Below are positions 8,701 to 17,294 of a stretch of 64,000 nucleotides of DNA, in pieces. The position numbers were made by a program, and so were the translations under genes. Below the pieces are notes generated by a model, which saw only the letters and a list, made by a program, of their open reading frames with translations, was not told where the DNA came from and ran no database searches. Source of the DNA: Chitinophaga lutea (GTDB lineage Bacteria > Bacteroidota > Bacteroidia > Chitinophagales > Chitinophagaceae); assembly GCF_003813775.1 (NCBI RefSeq), contig NZ_RPDH01000001.1:1612001-1676000 (forward strand). The letters are read 5' to 3'. Each line of letters begins with the position of its first letter. The first letter of the stretch is position 1.

Positions 8701-9306
8701 ATGGCACCGAATGACGTAATAACGCGATTCCATCGAGGCGATAAATCCGCCTTCGAGGAAATCCACCACAAATTCTTCCCCTTAACGTATGGCATAGCCA
8801 AATCCTACGTTGGGCCTGAACAGGCAAAAGATGCTGTACAAACAGCCTTTATTAGTCTTTGGGAAAACAGGGAAGGCTTAAAGACAGTGGATCATATCAA
8901 ATTCTGGCTCATTACCACCATCCGGAATATCTGTATTTCCATCCTAAGAGCGGAAACAAGGTTGAGTATAGCGAGAAAAAAGCTGCTTGATGCCAACAAC
9001 GAAGAAGCAAACGCTCATATATATCATATTGAAATTCAATCGGAATTGTTGCAGAAAATAGAAGCCGCTGTCACCAGATTACCTGCCAGATACCAAAAAA
9101 TATTTGACCTCGCATATAAAAGGCAATGGTCAGATGACCAAATCGCCGATATTCTCAATATCAGCAAAAAGTCTGTTACGGAGGGAAAATCCCGCCTACA
9201 TCATGAAGTAAGACAACAGCTGCTCAACAACGGCGAATTATCATTAGGAATGATGCTATTAGGAATGGATCAATTGATGACCATAATTTCCCAAAACCAG
9301 GTCTAA
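8701..9306 (+). CDS. ECF sigma factor, FecI-like (sigma-70 family)
   Basis: A 201-residue extracytoplasmic-function sigma factor. Region 2 is visible at about residues 8-80 (FHRGDKSAFEEIHHKFFPLTYGIAKSY, then DAVQTAFISLWENREG). Region 4 is at about residues 125-170 (RLPARYQKIFDLAYKRQWSDDQIADILNISKKSVTEGKSRL), a helix-turn-helix binding the -35 region. In Bacteroidota such sigma factors are held by a FecR-type anti-sigma and released when a SusC-type receptor with an STN domain binds its substrate. All three partners follow here on the same strand, so this gene very likely controls the SusCD pair and perhaps the convergent peptide operon. Confidence 0.9.
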   Translation: MAPNDVITRFHRGDKSAFEEIHHKFFPLTYGIAKSYVGPEQAKDAVQTAFISLWENREGLKTVDHIKFWLITTIRNICISILRAETRLSIARKKLLDANNEEANAHIYHIEIQSELLQKIEAAVTRLPARYQKIFDLAYKRQWSDDQIADILNISKKSVTEGKSRLHHEVRQQLLNNGELSLGMMLLGMDQLMTIISQNQV

Positions 9307-9429
9307 ACTGGCCTCAAAAAAAATCCTTAAAAATTTCCCATTTTTTTCGGCAAGAATTTGACACCCTGCGCGTATTAACAGTAATTCCCACTGCCAAGCC
9401 AGGGGATCTCCAGTGAAACATACGCACAG

Positions 9430-10638
9430 ATGTCTGATAACAAATTGATAATCAACATTCTCATTGAATCGCTGAACGCCCATTATACAGGCGTTCCGCT
9501 CGATCCGGTTAAAAAGCAGGTCGTCGATGAGTGGTTACAGGCCGACCGCTCTAATAGGGACTTCTACAATAATCTCCTCACTGCGAAGGGATTCAGTGCC
9601 GCGGTGGAAGAACTTGCTCTTGCCAAAAACGATAGCAAGCAGGCACTCCTGCAGCATCTCTATCCTGCACATCACCGCAAAAACACGTTCAATAAATCTT
9701 TCAAGATAATTTCAATCGCCGCCAGTCTAACCATCCTCATCGGGCTGGGTATCATTGCCGTTTACAAGAACCGCTTCACCGATGAAAAACCAGTACCCGG
9801 CACGCAGGCCGTGTCCATCCCGCCTATTCATCCCAAAGGGTCTGCAACCCTTGCTCTTGCCAACGGGCGGGTGATTCCTTTGTCTCAGCCAGGGACTGTC
9901 ATACCACTGCAGGGATCAACCCAGGTCACACAGCCCGCTGCCGGGGTACTGGCTTACTCACCCGATCCGGGCCAACCAATGCCCGAAACACCATTATATA
10001 ATACGGTAACTACTCCACGGGGAGGCTTTTACAAAGTCATCCTGCCGGACCAGTCCGTAGCATATCTGAACGCCGCGTCCAAACTCCGTTTTCCAACTAC
10101 GTATTCCGCTGATATACGTGACGTAGAAATCAGCGGCGAAGTCTTTTTCGAAGTTACCAAATCACAAAAACCATTTGTCGTAACTACTGCTAACAGCAAT
10201 AAACCCGCGAAAATTACCGTATTAGGCACCAAATTTAACATCACAGCCTACCCCGATGAACAAGCCATCACCACTACCCTCGTAGAAGGAGCTGTAAAAG
10301 TTGAAACGGAAGGCACTAACAGCAAAAAATTATCCCCCGGTCAGCAGTCAATCATTAGACATGATGAAAATGGTATTGAAGTAAACACCGCAGCGGACAT
10401 AGAAGCCATCACCAGCTGGACAACAGGTACCTACGTTTTCAGAGAAAACATAAAGAGTGTTTTAACCAAAATTTCCCGCTGGTACAATGTTGAGGTAGAA
10501 TTTAAAGGCAGACTTACCAACGACGAATTTTTCGGCAGGATCAACCGCAATACCGAACTGTCAGAAGTAATAACGCTTCTCCGCGCAGGAGGTGCAAACA
10601 TAGAGTATAGCAAAGGAAAAATAACTGTATTTCCTTAA
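9430..10638 (+). CDS. FecR-type anti-sigma factor
   Basis: A 402-residue inner-membrane anti-sigma protein. The first ~85 residues are cytosolic (sigma-binding), a single membrane helix follows at about residues 95-112 (IISIAASLTILIGLGIIAVY), and the rest is periplasmic. The FecR core is recognisable from NTVTTPRGGFYKVILPDQS through LNAASKLRFPT and ISGEVFFEV to LVEGAVKVE. The C-terminus (ITSWTTGTYVFRENIKSVLTKISRWYNVEVEF) matches the DUF4974 domain usual in Bacteroidota FecR, which contacts the receptor STN domain. It is placed between the sigma gene and SusC, the standard cell-surface signalling order. Confidence 0.9.
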   Translation: MSDNKLIINILIESLNAHYTGVPLDPVKKQVVDEWLQADRSNRDFYNNLLTAKGFSAAVEELALAKNDSKQALLQHLYPAHHRKNTFNKSFKIISIAASLTILIGLGIIAVYKNRFTDEKPVPGTQAVSIPPIHPKGSATLALANGRVIPLSQPGTVIPLQGSTQVTQPAAGVLAYSPDPGQPMPETPLYNTVTTPRGGFYKVILPDQSVAYLNAASKLRFPTTYSADIRDVEISGEVFFEVTKSQKPFVVTTANSNKPAKITVLGTKFNITAYPDEQAITTTLVEGAVKVETEGTNSKKLSPGQQSIIRHDENGIEVNTAADIEAITSWTTGTYVFRENIKSVLTKISRWYNVEVEFKGRLTNDEFFGRINRNTELSEVITLLRAGGANIEYSKGKITVFP

Positions 10639-11001
10639 CAATTAACACCACTATCCAAAGTATCAGATTTAGATGTTGATAAGGCCCGTTGTGTCTACAA
10701 CGGCCATGTGACTGTAATAACATGAGGAAGTGAAAATCTTCCTCTTTCCAAAAGCAAAATCATTGGACATGCAACCGAAAGGTGATGCCATGCAATAATA
10801 AATCCAATATCGCCGCTTCCACCGGCATATTGAAAAGCAAACAGGGAACTCTGATGAGGAATTAGTAGCAAATAATACTTTCCAGCAACATTAACCTTTA
10901 TTGTTGCCTTATTCCTTGTTTAAATAATGGGTAGAATACTTCCGGCATTGTCCGAATGTATATCCCTGCGAGAAAGTTTCTAAAACTCAAACAAGTCATA
11001 T
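10639..11001. other. FecR-SusC intergenic region with one hairpin
   Basis: This 363-base gap probably carries a separate, sigma-dependent promoter for susCD. A hairpin at 10683-10705 (stem about 9 bp with one bulged C, loop GTCT) has no T-tract, so it is not an obvious terminator. I see no gene. Confidence 0.3.
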
Positions 11002-14000
11002 ATGCAACAAAAAAAGGAACGCAGCAAACGCCTGCTATATTTGCTGGCATTGTTTTTCGCACTAACCATTGCGAAAAATTCAGCTGCTCAGACAGTATCC
11101 ATCCAATTCGAAAACGTCACGCTCGACAAAGCACTACAAGATATTTCTACCCAATCTGGCTACAACATCTTTTATAAAAAAGAGTGGATGAAAAATGCCA
11201 GAAAGGTAACGGCAAAATTCACCAATTCCGTAGTTAAAGACGCTCTAAAAACAGTGCTGGAAGGCCAACCATTTCATTTCGAAATTGTAGGTAAACAGAT
11301 TATCATTATACCTGCAAAATCGGACAACACCGAGAAAAGCGCAAAGCTGGCAAATCCTTCTTTAACGGTAATTGGAAAAATTACCAATGATAACGATGAG
11401 CCTTTACCTGCCGCAACAGTCATCAATAAGCGAACAGAAGAAGGTACGCAATCAAATGCAGCGGGACTCTATACGATACGCAACGTATTACCGGACGATA
11501 TTCTAACAGTCAGCTACCTGGGCTATCAAACGGAAGAGGTTACAAAAGGTGATCGGAATTACATAAATTTTTCACTCACCCCCGCAGCAAAAGAACTTGA
11601 CAAAGTAGTAATACAGGGTTATGGTGCAACATCCCAACGATATACGACCGGTAGTATTTCTACCGTCAACGCCGAAGAAATCGGCCGTCAGCCGGTAATG
11701 AATCCTCTGCAAACTCTGCAAGGACGTGTCACGGGTCTAAACGTGCAGGCTACCTCTGGTTATGCCAGCTCACCCGTAAAAGTGGAGCTGCGCGGGCGTA
11801 AAACAATCAACGAGCGAATGACCTCAGATCCACTATACATTATCGACGGAGTTCCACTTACTGTACTTGAGTCTGGTAGCAGTAACTATGAAACTGGTTC
11901 CCGCGGTGTTGCACAAAATGGCTTCATACTCGATGGTACAAATGGCCAAAGTCCATTATTCAGCCTAAACCCCTCCGATATTGAATCAATAACCGTTTTA
12001 AAAGACGCCGACGCAACCGCCATTTATGGATCAAGAGGAGCCAACGGTGTAATCCTCATTAATACAAAGCGTGGCCGACCGGGTAAATCGAAGTTCGATA
12101 TAACGATATACAACGGCATTAGCTACATATCCCGCTTCTACAATATGCTAAATACCGAGCAATACGTAGCGATGCGAAGGGAGGCTCTTCTAAATGACAA
12201 CCTTCCACTTGACGACGGGAATGCATATGATCTTACAAAATGGGACACAACGCGATACACAAACTGGCAAAAAATTATGTTTGGTAGTATCGGTCGTCAA
12301 ACTTCGATACAAACTGCCTTATCAGGTGGTGACGAGCGGACAACATTCAGAATTAGTATTGGGTATAAGCGAGAAACAAATGTAATGACTATATCAGGAA
12401 GTGACCAACGAGGCAGTCTCAATTTCAACTTTTCTCATAAAAGTAAAAATCAGAAACTAAAAATCTCACTTGTTAACTTCTACTCCTATGCTCAGTCCGA
12501 TCTGACAGCTGTTCCTGGAAACACATTGCTCGCACCAACCGCGCCTTCAATATTCAACGAGGATGGGAAATTTAATTTCTCGGAATATCGTATCTCTGGT
12601 ACATTTCCTTTTGAAAGCCTTTTACAACCCTATGTATCGAAGACACAATTTCTAAATAATAGATTGGGTATTGCATATGAGATCATACCAGGCTTAAACA
12701 TTAATATCGACGGTGGTCTATCAACCACGCGAAATACACAAAAGCGAATCGCACCAATCATCTCAAAAGACCCTTTATACAATCCAACAGGTACAGCAGT
12801 TTTCGGCAGTAATGATGGAAAAAACTGGATAATTGAACCCAAAGTTGACTTCAAAAAAATAATAGGAAAAGGACACCTGGATATTATTCTGGGAAGTTCA
12901 TTGCAAAATATTATACAAGATGGTTCGATGATCTCTGCTTCGGGTTATGCAAATGATAATTTAGTCCACTCAGCAGGCAATGCACCTACTGTAATTACAA
13001 CGGATAATAATTTAGTTTATAAGTATGCCGCAATATTCGCCAGGATAAACTGGAAATGGAAGGAAAAGTATGTTCTGAACCTTTCAGCTCGAAGAGATGG
13101 CAGTTCACGCTTTGGGACGGGCAATCAATACGGCAACTTCGGCGCAGTAGGAGGAGCATGGATAATAAGCGAAGAGTCTTGGTATAGAGGATTGGCATCA
13201 ATAGTTTCATTTGCAAAGCTACGAGCATCTTACGGGATTACGGGCAGTGATGCAATTGGAGACTATCAATACCTGACACGATGGGGCGCCCTTGCGATAA
13301 TGCCATACAATAACGTACAATCGTTTATACCACAGCAACATGCCAATCCAGATTATAAGTGGCAGCAAGATCGAAAAATGGAAATGGGTATACAGCTTGG
13401 ATTCTTACAGGAAAAACTAAATGTAGATTTCAGTCTATATGAAAATAGATGTGGAAATCAACTATTAAATTACAATCTGCCGGATGCGACAGGCTTTTCA
13501 TCGGTTGTCGCCAACCTACCAGCTTTGGTACAAAACAAAGGGATGGAAATATTAGTTGCTGGTAAATTCCTCAACAAAAAAGAGTTCAAAGCGAGTGCCT
13601 CAATTAATATCTCTATAAATAGAAACAAGCTCCTCAAATACCCTGGTATCGAAAACACTCCCTACGCATACTTTTTTTCCGTTGGCAAACCCTTAAATGT
13701 GAAAAAACTGTTACATTATACCGGTGTTGATGCAAAATCGGGAGAATATACTTTTGAAGATAAAAACAAGAACGGACAGGTAGATTACCGCGCCGAACTA
13801 AATGACAATCTGGACGATCTGTATTTCTATGACTTTACACCAAAATACTTTGGAGGGTTTGGACTCGACATTTCATTTAAGAGGATCAGCCTCACAACCT
13901 TTTTTTCCTACTATAAACAAATGGGCAAAAGCATATACTTCACTACCCAATATCCTGGTGCAATAAATGGCAATGTCCCTATTGAAGTGATGAACCGTTG

Positions 14001-14307
14001 GCAAAAGCCTGGCGACATAGCACGATTCCCCAAATTTACTACAATGCCGGTAAACGTTACCCAGTTTGCAGCTTCAACCGGAATAATGACGGACGCCTCG
14101 TTTATCCGAATGCAAAATGCTACCCTCAGCTTTGACCTACCGACTGCTTGGGCAAAACGGATAGGAACTGCTTCAGGAAAGATATTTCTGCAAGGACAAA
14201 ACTTGATTCTCATTACTGACTACAACGGCCTCGACCCCGAATCACAAGCGTTCGGTTCTCCGCCGACTCCCAAAGTTATCGTTGGCGGTATTCAAATCAA
14301 TTTCTAA
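11002..14307 (+). CDS. SusC/RagA-type TonB-dependent outer-membrane transporter with N-terminal STN signalling domain
   Basis: A 1,101-residue receptor that should import a ligand across the outer membrane together with the downstream SusD. A signal peptide ends near residue 30 (SAAQ). The STN domain follows (about 32-105, VSIQFENVTLDKALQDISTQ), then a carboxypeptidase-regulatory-like beta-sandwich (about 120-195, GKITNDNDEPLPAATV). The plug domain follows, with DPLYIIDGVPL and the conserved ESITVLKDADATAIYG and GANGVILINTK, then the beta-barrel ending in NF. The STN domain marks it as signal-transducing to the FecR/FecI pair upstream. The barrel half is visibly more AT-rich than the N-terminal half, hinting at mosaic origin. 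Confidence 0.93.
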   Translation: MQQKKERSKRLLYLLALFFALTIAKNSAAQTVSIQFENVTLDKALQDISTQSGYNIFYKKEWMKNARKVTAKFTNSVVKDALKTVLEGQPFHFEIVGKQIIIIPAKSDNTEKSAKLANPSLTVIGKITNDNDEPLPAATVINKRTEEGTQSNAAGLYTIRNVLPDDILTVSYLGYQTEEVTKGDRNYINFSLTPAAKELDKVVIQGYGATSQRYTTGSISTVNAEEIGRQPVMNPLQTLQGRVTGLNVQATSGYASSPVKVELRGRKTINERMTSDPLYIIDGVPLTVLESGSSNYETGSRGVAQNGFILDGTNGQSPLFSLNPSDIESITVLKDADATAIYGSRGANGVILINTKRGRPGKSKFDITIYNGISYISRFYNMLNTEQYVAMRREALLNDNLPLDDGNAYDLTKWDTTRYTNWQKIMFGSIGRQTSIQTALSGGDERTTFRISIGYKRETNVMTISGSDQRGSLNFNFSHKSKNQKLKISLVNFYSYAQSDLTAVPGNTLLAPTAPSIFNEDGKFNFSEYRISGTFPFESLLQPYVSKTQFLNNRLGIAYEIIPGLNINIDGGLSTTRNTQKRIAPIISKDPLYNPTGTAVFGSNDGKNWIIEPKVDFKKIIGKGHLDIILGSSLQNIIQDGSMISASGYANDNLVHSAGNAPTVITTDNNLVYKYAAIFARINWKWKEKYVLNLSARRDGSSRFGTGNQYGNFGAVGGAWIISEESWYRGLASIVSFAKLRASYGITGSDAIGDYQYLTRWGALAIMPYNNVQSFIPQQHANPDYKWQQDRKMEMGIQLGFLQEKLNVDFSLYENRCGNQLLNYNLPDATGFSSVVANLPALVQNKGMEILVAGKFLNKKEFKASASINISINRNKLLKYPGIENTPYAYFFSVGKPLNVKKLLHYTGVDAKSGEYTFEDKNKNGQVDYRAELNDNLDDLYFYDFTPKYFGGFGLDISFKRISLTTFFSYYKQMGKSIYFTTQYPGAINGNVPIEVMNRWQKPGDIARFPKFTTMPVNVTQFAASTGIMTDASFIRMQNATLSFDLPTAWAKRIGTASGKIFLQGQNLILITDYNGLDPESQAFGSPPTPKVIVGGIQINF

Positions 14308-14312
14308 CTAAA

Positions 14313-15773
14313 ATGATATTTATGCAACTTCTTAATAAATATATTTGCGATCCAACACACAAATTCTTTACAAGAATTGCAATATTGTATTGTTGTGTTG
14401 CTTTATCGTGCAATAAACTTGTCGAAGCACCGCACCCTGTAAATACGATAACAACAGAACAGGCATTCATAGACAGTGCCTCAGCAGAATCGGCAATATC
14501 AGGCATCTACAGTGCAATCGGCAATTCAAACGGAAATGCCAGCTTCGCTACGGGAACAATCACAACCACCACTGGACTATACTCAGACGAACTGATTTAC
14601 TTCTATAACTCAGAAACATTCAGACAATTCTATAGTAATCGCTTGCTTGCAGATAATGACATAATCTTTATTCATCTCTGGAAATGGCCCTATCAATACA
14701 TTTACCAAATAAATAGTAGCCTGGAGGCATTAAACGCCGCAGCGCAACTATCCGTAACTCAAAAAAACAAGCTTATTTCTGAATGTAAATTCCTCAGAGC
14801 ATTCTGCTATTTCTACCTAACTAATCTATTTGGGAGCATCCCATATATCGCCACAGGAGACTGGCGGGTTTCTCAGTCGATTCCAAACATAAGTCAGTCG
14901 GAGGTATACATTCACATATTAAGGGATTTACAAGAATCTATACAGGGATTACCGGACGACTATCAGATGTATAATAATGAAAAAGTGCGTGCAACACGAT
15001 ATGCAGCCTATGCACTACTGACAAGAGTTTATTTATTTCAAAGGAAATGGACAGATGCAGTGCAAGCAGCCAATAAGATCATAAATCAAACCAATATATT
15101 TGACCTCGAAGAAAACCTAAATGATGTATTCAAAAAAAACAGTAAAGAATCAATTTTACAATGGTTCGGACATCCGAATTATGCACCACATAATGCCACT
15201 ATTGAAGGGGCAACATTTGTTCCATACAGTGAAACACAGCCTCCTTTTTATCATTTAAGCGAATCTCTATTGGGTGCATTTCAGCCCAATGATAACCGAA
15301 AAAACACTTGGACCAAATCGACTACTTATGAGGCCAAAACATATTTCTTTCCCTTCAAATACAAAGTTGGCCCAGCGGAATCAAGACCGGGCATTCCACC
15401 AACGGAATACTATACAGTATTCCGACTTGCAGAAATTTTACTGATTCGCGCAGAAGCAAACGCAAATCTTAATAATATCACGGAGAGCCGGACTGATATC
15501 AACAAAATACGCCGAAGGAGCGGCTTAGAAGAGTTATCATTTCAAACCCAAAACGATGCTGTAATAGCTGTCAGGCAAGAGAGACGTTGCGAACTATTTG
15601 CTGAATGGGGCCATCGGTGGTTTGACTTGAAAAGATCAGATAGTTTCAACGAACAAATGCAAATCATTTCCCAAGCCAAAGGAGCAACCTGGAAAACAAC
15701 CGCCGCATTATATCCTATCCCAATCGCCGAATTACGAAAAAACCCGTTCCTCAGACAAAACCCAGGGTACTAA
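14313..15773 (+). CDS. SusD/RagB-type surface lipoprotein
   Basis: A 486-residue lipoprotein starting 5 bases after susC. The signal ends in a lipobox (VALSC, Cys near residue 33); a start at 14325 would give a more usual signal length. Typical SusD elements are the N-terminal TEQAFIDSASAESAISGIYSAIG, the helical-repeat region with ISECKFLRAFCYFYLTNLFGSIPYI, and the C-terminal FRLAEILLIRAEANANL followed by INKIRRRSGL and RQERRCELFAEWGHRWFDLKRS. It forms the lid of the SusC channel and selects the ligand. The cargo is unknown; proximity to the peptide genes suggests a peptide, but this is inference. Confidence 0.93.
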   Translation: MIFMQLLNKYICDPTHKFFTRIAILYCCVALSCNKLVEAPHPVNTITTEQAFIDSASAESAISGIYSAIGNSNGNASFATGTITTTTGLYSDELIYFYNSETFRQFYSNRLLADNDIIFIHLWKWPYQYIYQINSSLEALNAAAQLSVTQKNKLISECKFLRAFCYFYLTNLFGSIPYIATGDWRVSQSIPNISQSEVYIHILRDLQESIQGLPDDYQMYNNEKVRATRYAAYALLTRVYLFQRKWTDAVQAANKIINQTNIFDLEENLNDVFKKNSKESILQWFGHPNYAPHNATIEGATFVPYSETQPPFYHLSESLLGAFQPNDNRKNTWTKSTTYEAKTYFFPFKYKVGPAESRPGIPPTEYYTVFRLAEILLIRAEANANLNNITESRTDINKIRRRSGLEELSFQTQNDAVIAVRQERRCELFAEWGHRWFDLKRSDSFNEQMQIISQAKGATWKTTAALYPIPIAELRKNPFLRQNPGY

Positions 15774-15784
15774 AAAACATAAAG

Positions 15785-15814
15785 AATGGTAGCATCAATT
15801 GCGATGCTACCATT
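15785..15814. terminator. Bidirectional terminator between susD and the peptide operon
   Basis: Perfect 12-bp stem AATGGTAGCATC (15785-15796) / GATGCTACCATT (15803-15814) with loop AATTGC. It lies between two convergent stops at 15773 and 15825 and can serve both directions. Confidence 0.8.
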
Positions 15815-15824
15815 ACTTGAACTT

Positions 15825-16088
15825 TTAAGGCTTGAAATAAACGGGCAAGCTGCAAGAAGCATCACGATACAGCAAGTGTTGTGTTCCAGCATCGGAAAGA
15901 ATCTTGGCTTGGAAGCCAGAACCAGCACTCTCAGAAAACAGAGGATTTACAATTGTGTTGATGGCGGTACAAGCAGCACCTTGTTTTACATATGCTCTCT
16001 GATCAGTAAACTTTGTTGATTCCCTTCCCGCGAAAACAGCGGCAGCAGTCAGTACGAGTGCGCCAGCAGCAATTAATACTTTTTTCAT
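15825..16088 (-). CDS. Small secreted peptide 1 of a four-member paralogous family (87 aa)
   Basis: An 87-residue peptide with a Sec-type N-terminus (MKKVLIAAGALVLTAAAVFA, likely cut after VFA). A conserved core follows: DQRAY, GAAC, an LFSES segment, QAKI, LYRDASC and a terminal LPVYFK. It aligns over its full mature length with the three peptides encoded upstream. It has only two cysteines (C40, C79). The other members have two more, and here those positions are Q36 and P87. It is the last gene of the leftward operon. I do not recognise a named family; a role as a secreted peptide or RiPP precursor is inferred from the neighbouring LanKC. Confidence 0.75.
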   Translation of the reverse strand: MKKVLIAAGALVLTAAAVFAGRESTKFTDQRAYVKQGAACTAINTIVNPLFSESAGSGFQAKILSDAGTQHLLYRDASCSLPVYFKP

Positions 16089-16237
16089 AAAATAATCATT
16101 TAAAATTAATGCTTACTCTTGTTAGGTTTTCAGCTTCCCCTATCCACACTCAATTCCGGCTGTGGATGAACCGGCTTGTGGTAGCTACAGCACAATTATG
16201 TATTAGTATTATTGACACAATCGCATTTTCAGAATGT

Positions 16238-16528
16238 CTATCTATTGGGAGCCAACCCTGAACACGTTAGATATACTGGCAAGGTACAAGTGCTATTTCT
16301 CCATAGGTTTATCATTGTACCAGTATTGTCTTTAATTTGCGCTTGCATTGACCCATTTGTAGAGAAAAGCAAAGTTGGCCCACAGGTTACTTTGATGCAC
16401 AGCCCACCACAAATAATATATGCATCAGAGTTGGTAAATTTACTCGCCTTGCTTTTACTGAAAATGAAACTTGCTCCTAAAATGAAAAGAGCCAATCCGG
16501 TTGCTATCGCCATAAATTTCTTTTTCAT
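16238..16528 (-). CDS. Small secreted peptide 2 of the paralogous family (96 aa)
   Basis: The start was set at the ATG at 16528 (MKKKFMAIATGLALFILGAS) because it gives a normal signal sequence. The longer open frame to 16663 adds non-conserved residues that overlap the peptide 3 gene. The mature region is the most diverged of the four: SDAYIICGGLC, then LLFSTNG, QAQI, LWRNSTCTLPVYLTC and a unique 7-residue tail (SGLAPNR). It has five cysteines (C40, C44, C49, C81, C89). C40, C44, C81 and C89 match the family pattern; C49 is extra. It is separated from peptides 1 and 3 by 149 and 65 bases. Confidence 0.72.
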   Translation of the reverse strand: MKKKFMAIATGLALFILGASFIFSKSKASKFTNSDAYIICGGLCIKVTCGPTLLFSTNGSMQAQIKDNTGTMINLWRNSTCTLPVYLTCSGLAPNR

Positions 16529-16593
16529 ACTCAAAACATTTTTGGTGATAAAACTGAAAAATTGACTTACCAATAAATAAAAACATTCGAAAC

Positions 16594-16866
16594 TCAACAC
16601 GCCCGTAAATACACTGGCAACGTACAACTGGCATCGCGATACAAATAATGAACTACTCCCCACTCATCTATAATCTTTGCTTGCACTCCAGAACCAGGAT
16701 TCTCAGAAAACAGTGCGTTCACAACGGTATTTAGGGCAAAACAAGCAGCTCCACACTTCATATATGCTCTCTGATCAGCTTTCAATTCCGAGTTTTTGTT
16801 ATTGGCAAAAGATCCCAATACGAAGAGGGTTAATAAAACGATTTTGGTAGCATCGAACGATTTCAT
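16594..16866 (-). CDS. Small secreted peptide 3 of the paralogous family (90 aa)
   Basis: A 90-residue peptide starting MKSFDATKIVLLTLFVLGSF, a short hydrophobic export signal. The conserved mature part follows: DQRAYMKCGAAC, ALNTVVN, LFSENPGSG, QAKI, LYRDASCTLPVY and a final Cys. Its four cysteines are C38, C42, C81 and C90. The body is closest to peptides 1 and 4. The region upstream of its start shares an ACTTAAAACC-like stretch with peptide 4, suggesting duplication of the whole unit including the leader. The product is probably exported to the periplasm or beyond; activity unknown. Confidence 0.75.
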   Translation of the reverse strand: MKSFDATKIVLLTLFVLGSFANNKNSELKADQRAYMKCGAACFALNTVVNALFSENPGSGVQAKIIDEWGVVHYLYRDASCTLPVYLRAC

Positions 16867-17015
16867 AATAAATTGGTTTTAAGTGATGCATAATGAACTC
16901 GTTTGCACACATGTTCATGAACCCAAGAATAGTCCTATCTTACTACCATTAACTTCATTCGCTATCATTATACTTTTTAGAATAATTGTTCGAAATGATT
17001 AAGTTGCATTTAGGG

Positions 17016-17283
17016 CTAACACTTGAAATACACCGGTTGAGTACAAGTATTGTTGCGATATGATAAGTGCAGAGTACCGCCGACACTTACAATTGCAGCC
17101 TGTGACCCAAAACCATTTTCTGAAAGAAGCGGGTTCAATACCGTATTAAGTGCCTTGCATACTCCTCCACAAACAACAAAAGCTCGTTGGTCAGCAACGG
17201 CCATTGGCTTTTTTTCAACCGAGAAAAAGCCTAATGTTATGATTGCCAAAATAGCAATCCTTCGTATTTTCTAAAGATTTCAT
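17016..17283 (-). pseudogene. Small secreted peptide 4 of the family, reading frame broken in the leader
   Basis: An ATG at 17283, only 11 bases after the LanKC stop, opens MKSLE, matching the MKSF start of peptide 3, but this frame stops after 22 residues at 17215. The mature peptide is intact in the next frame to 17016. Removing one A from the four-A run (complement of 17267-17270) restores an 88-residue product. It reads MKSLEIRRIAILAIITLGFF and then DQRAFVVCGGVC, PLLSENG, NTCTQPVYFKC, with C38, C42, C80 and C88. The gene is therefore a natural frameshift, a sequencing error, or initiates internally (the TTG at 17249). The perfectly preserved mature part argues against long decay. Confidence 0.6.
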
Positions 17284-17294
17284 GTTGATCAGGT

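Noticed and set aside
16529..16663. 45-residue N-terminal extension of peptide 2
   Set aside because: It overlaps the peptide 3 gene, is not shared with the other peptides, and would bury the export signal.
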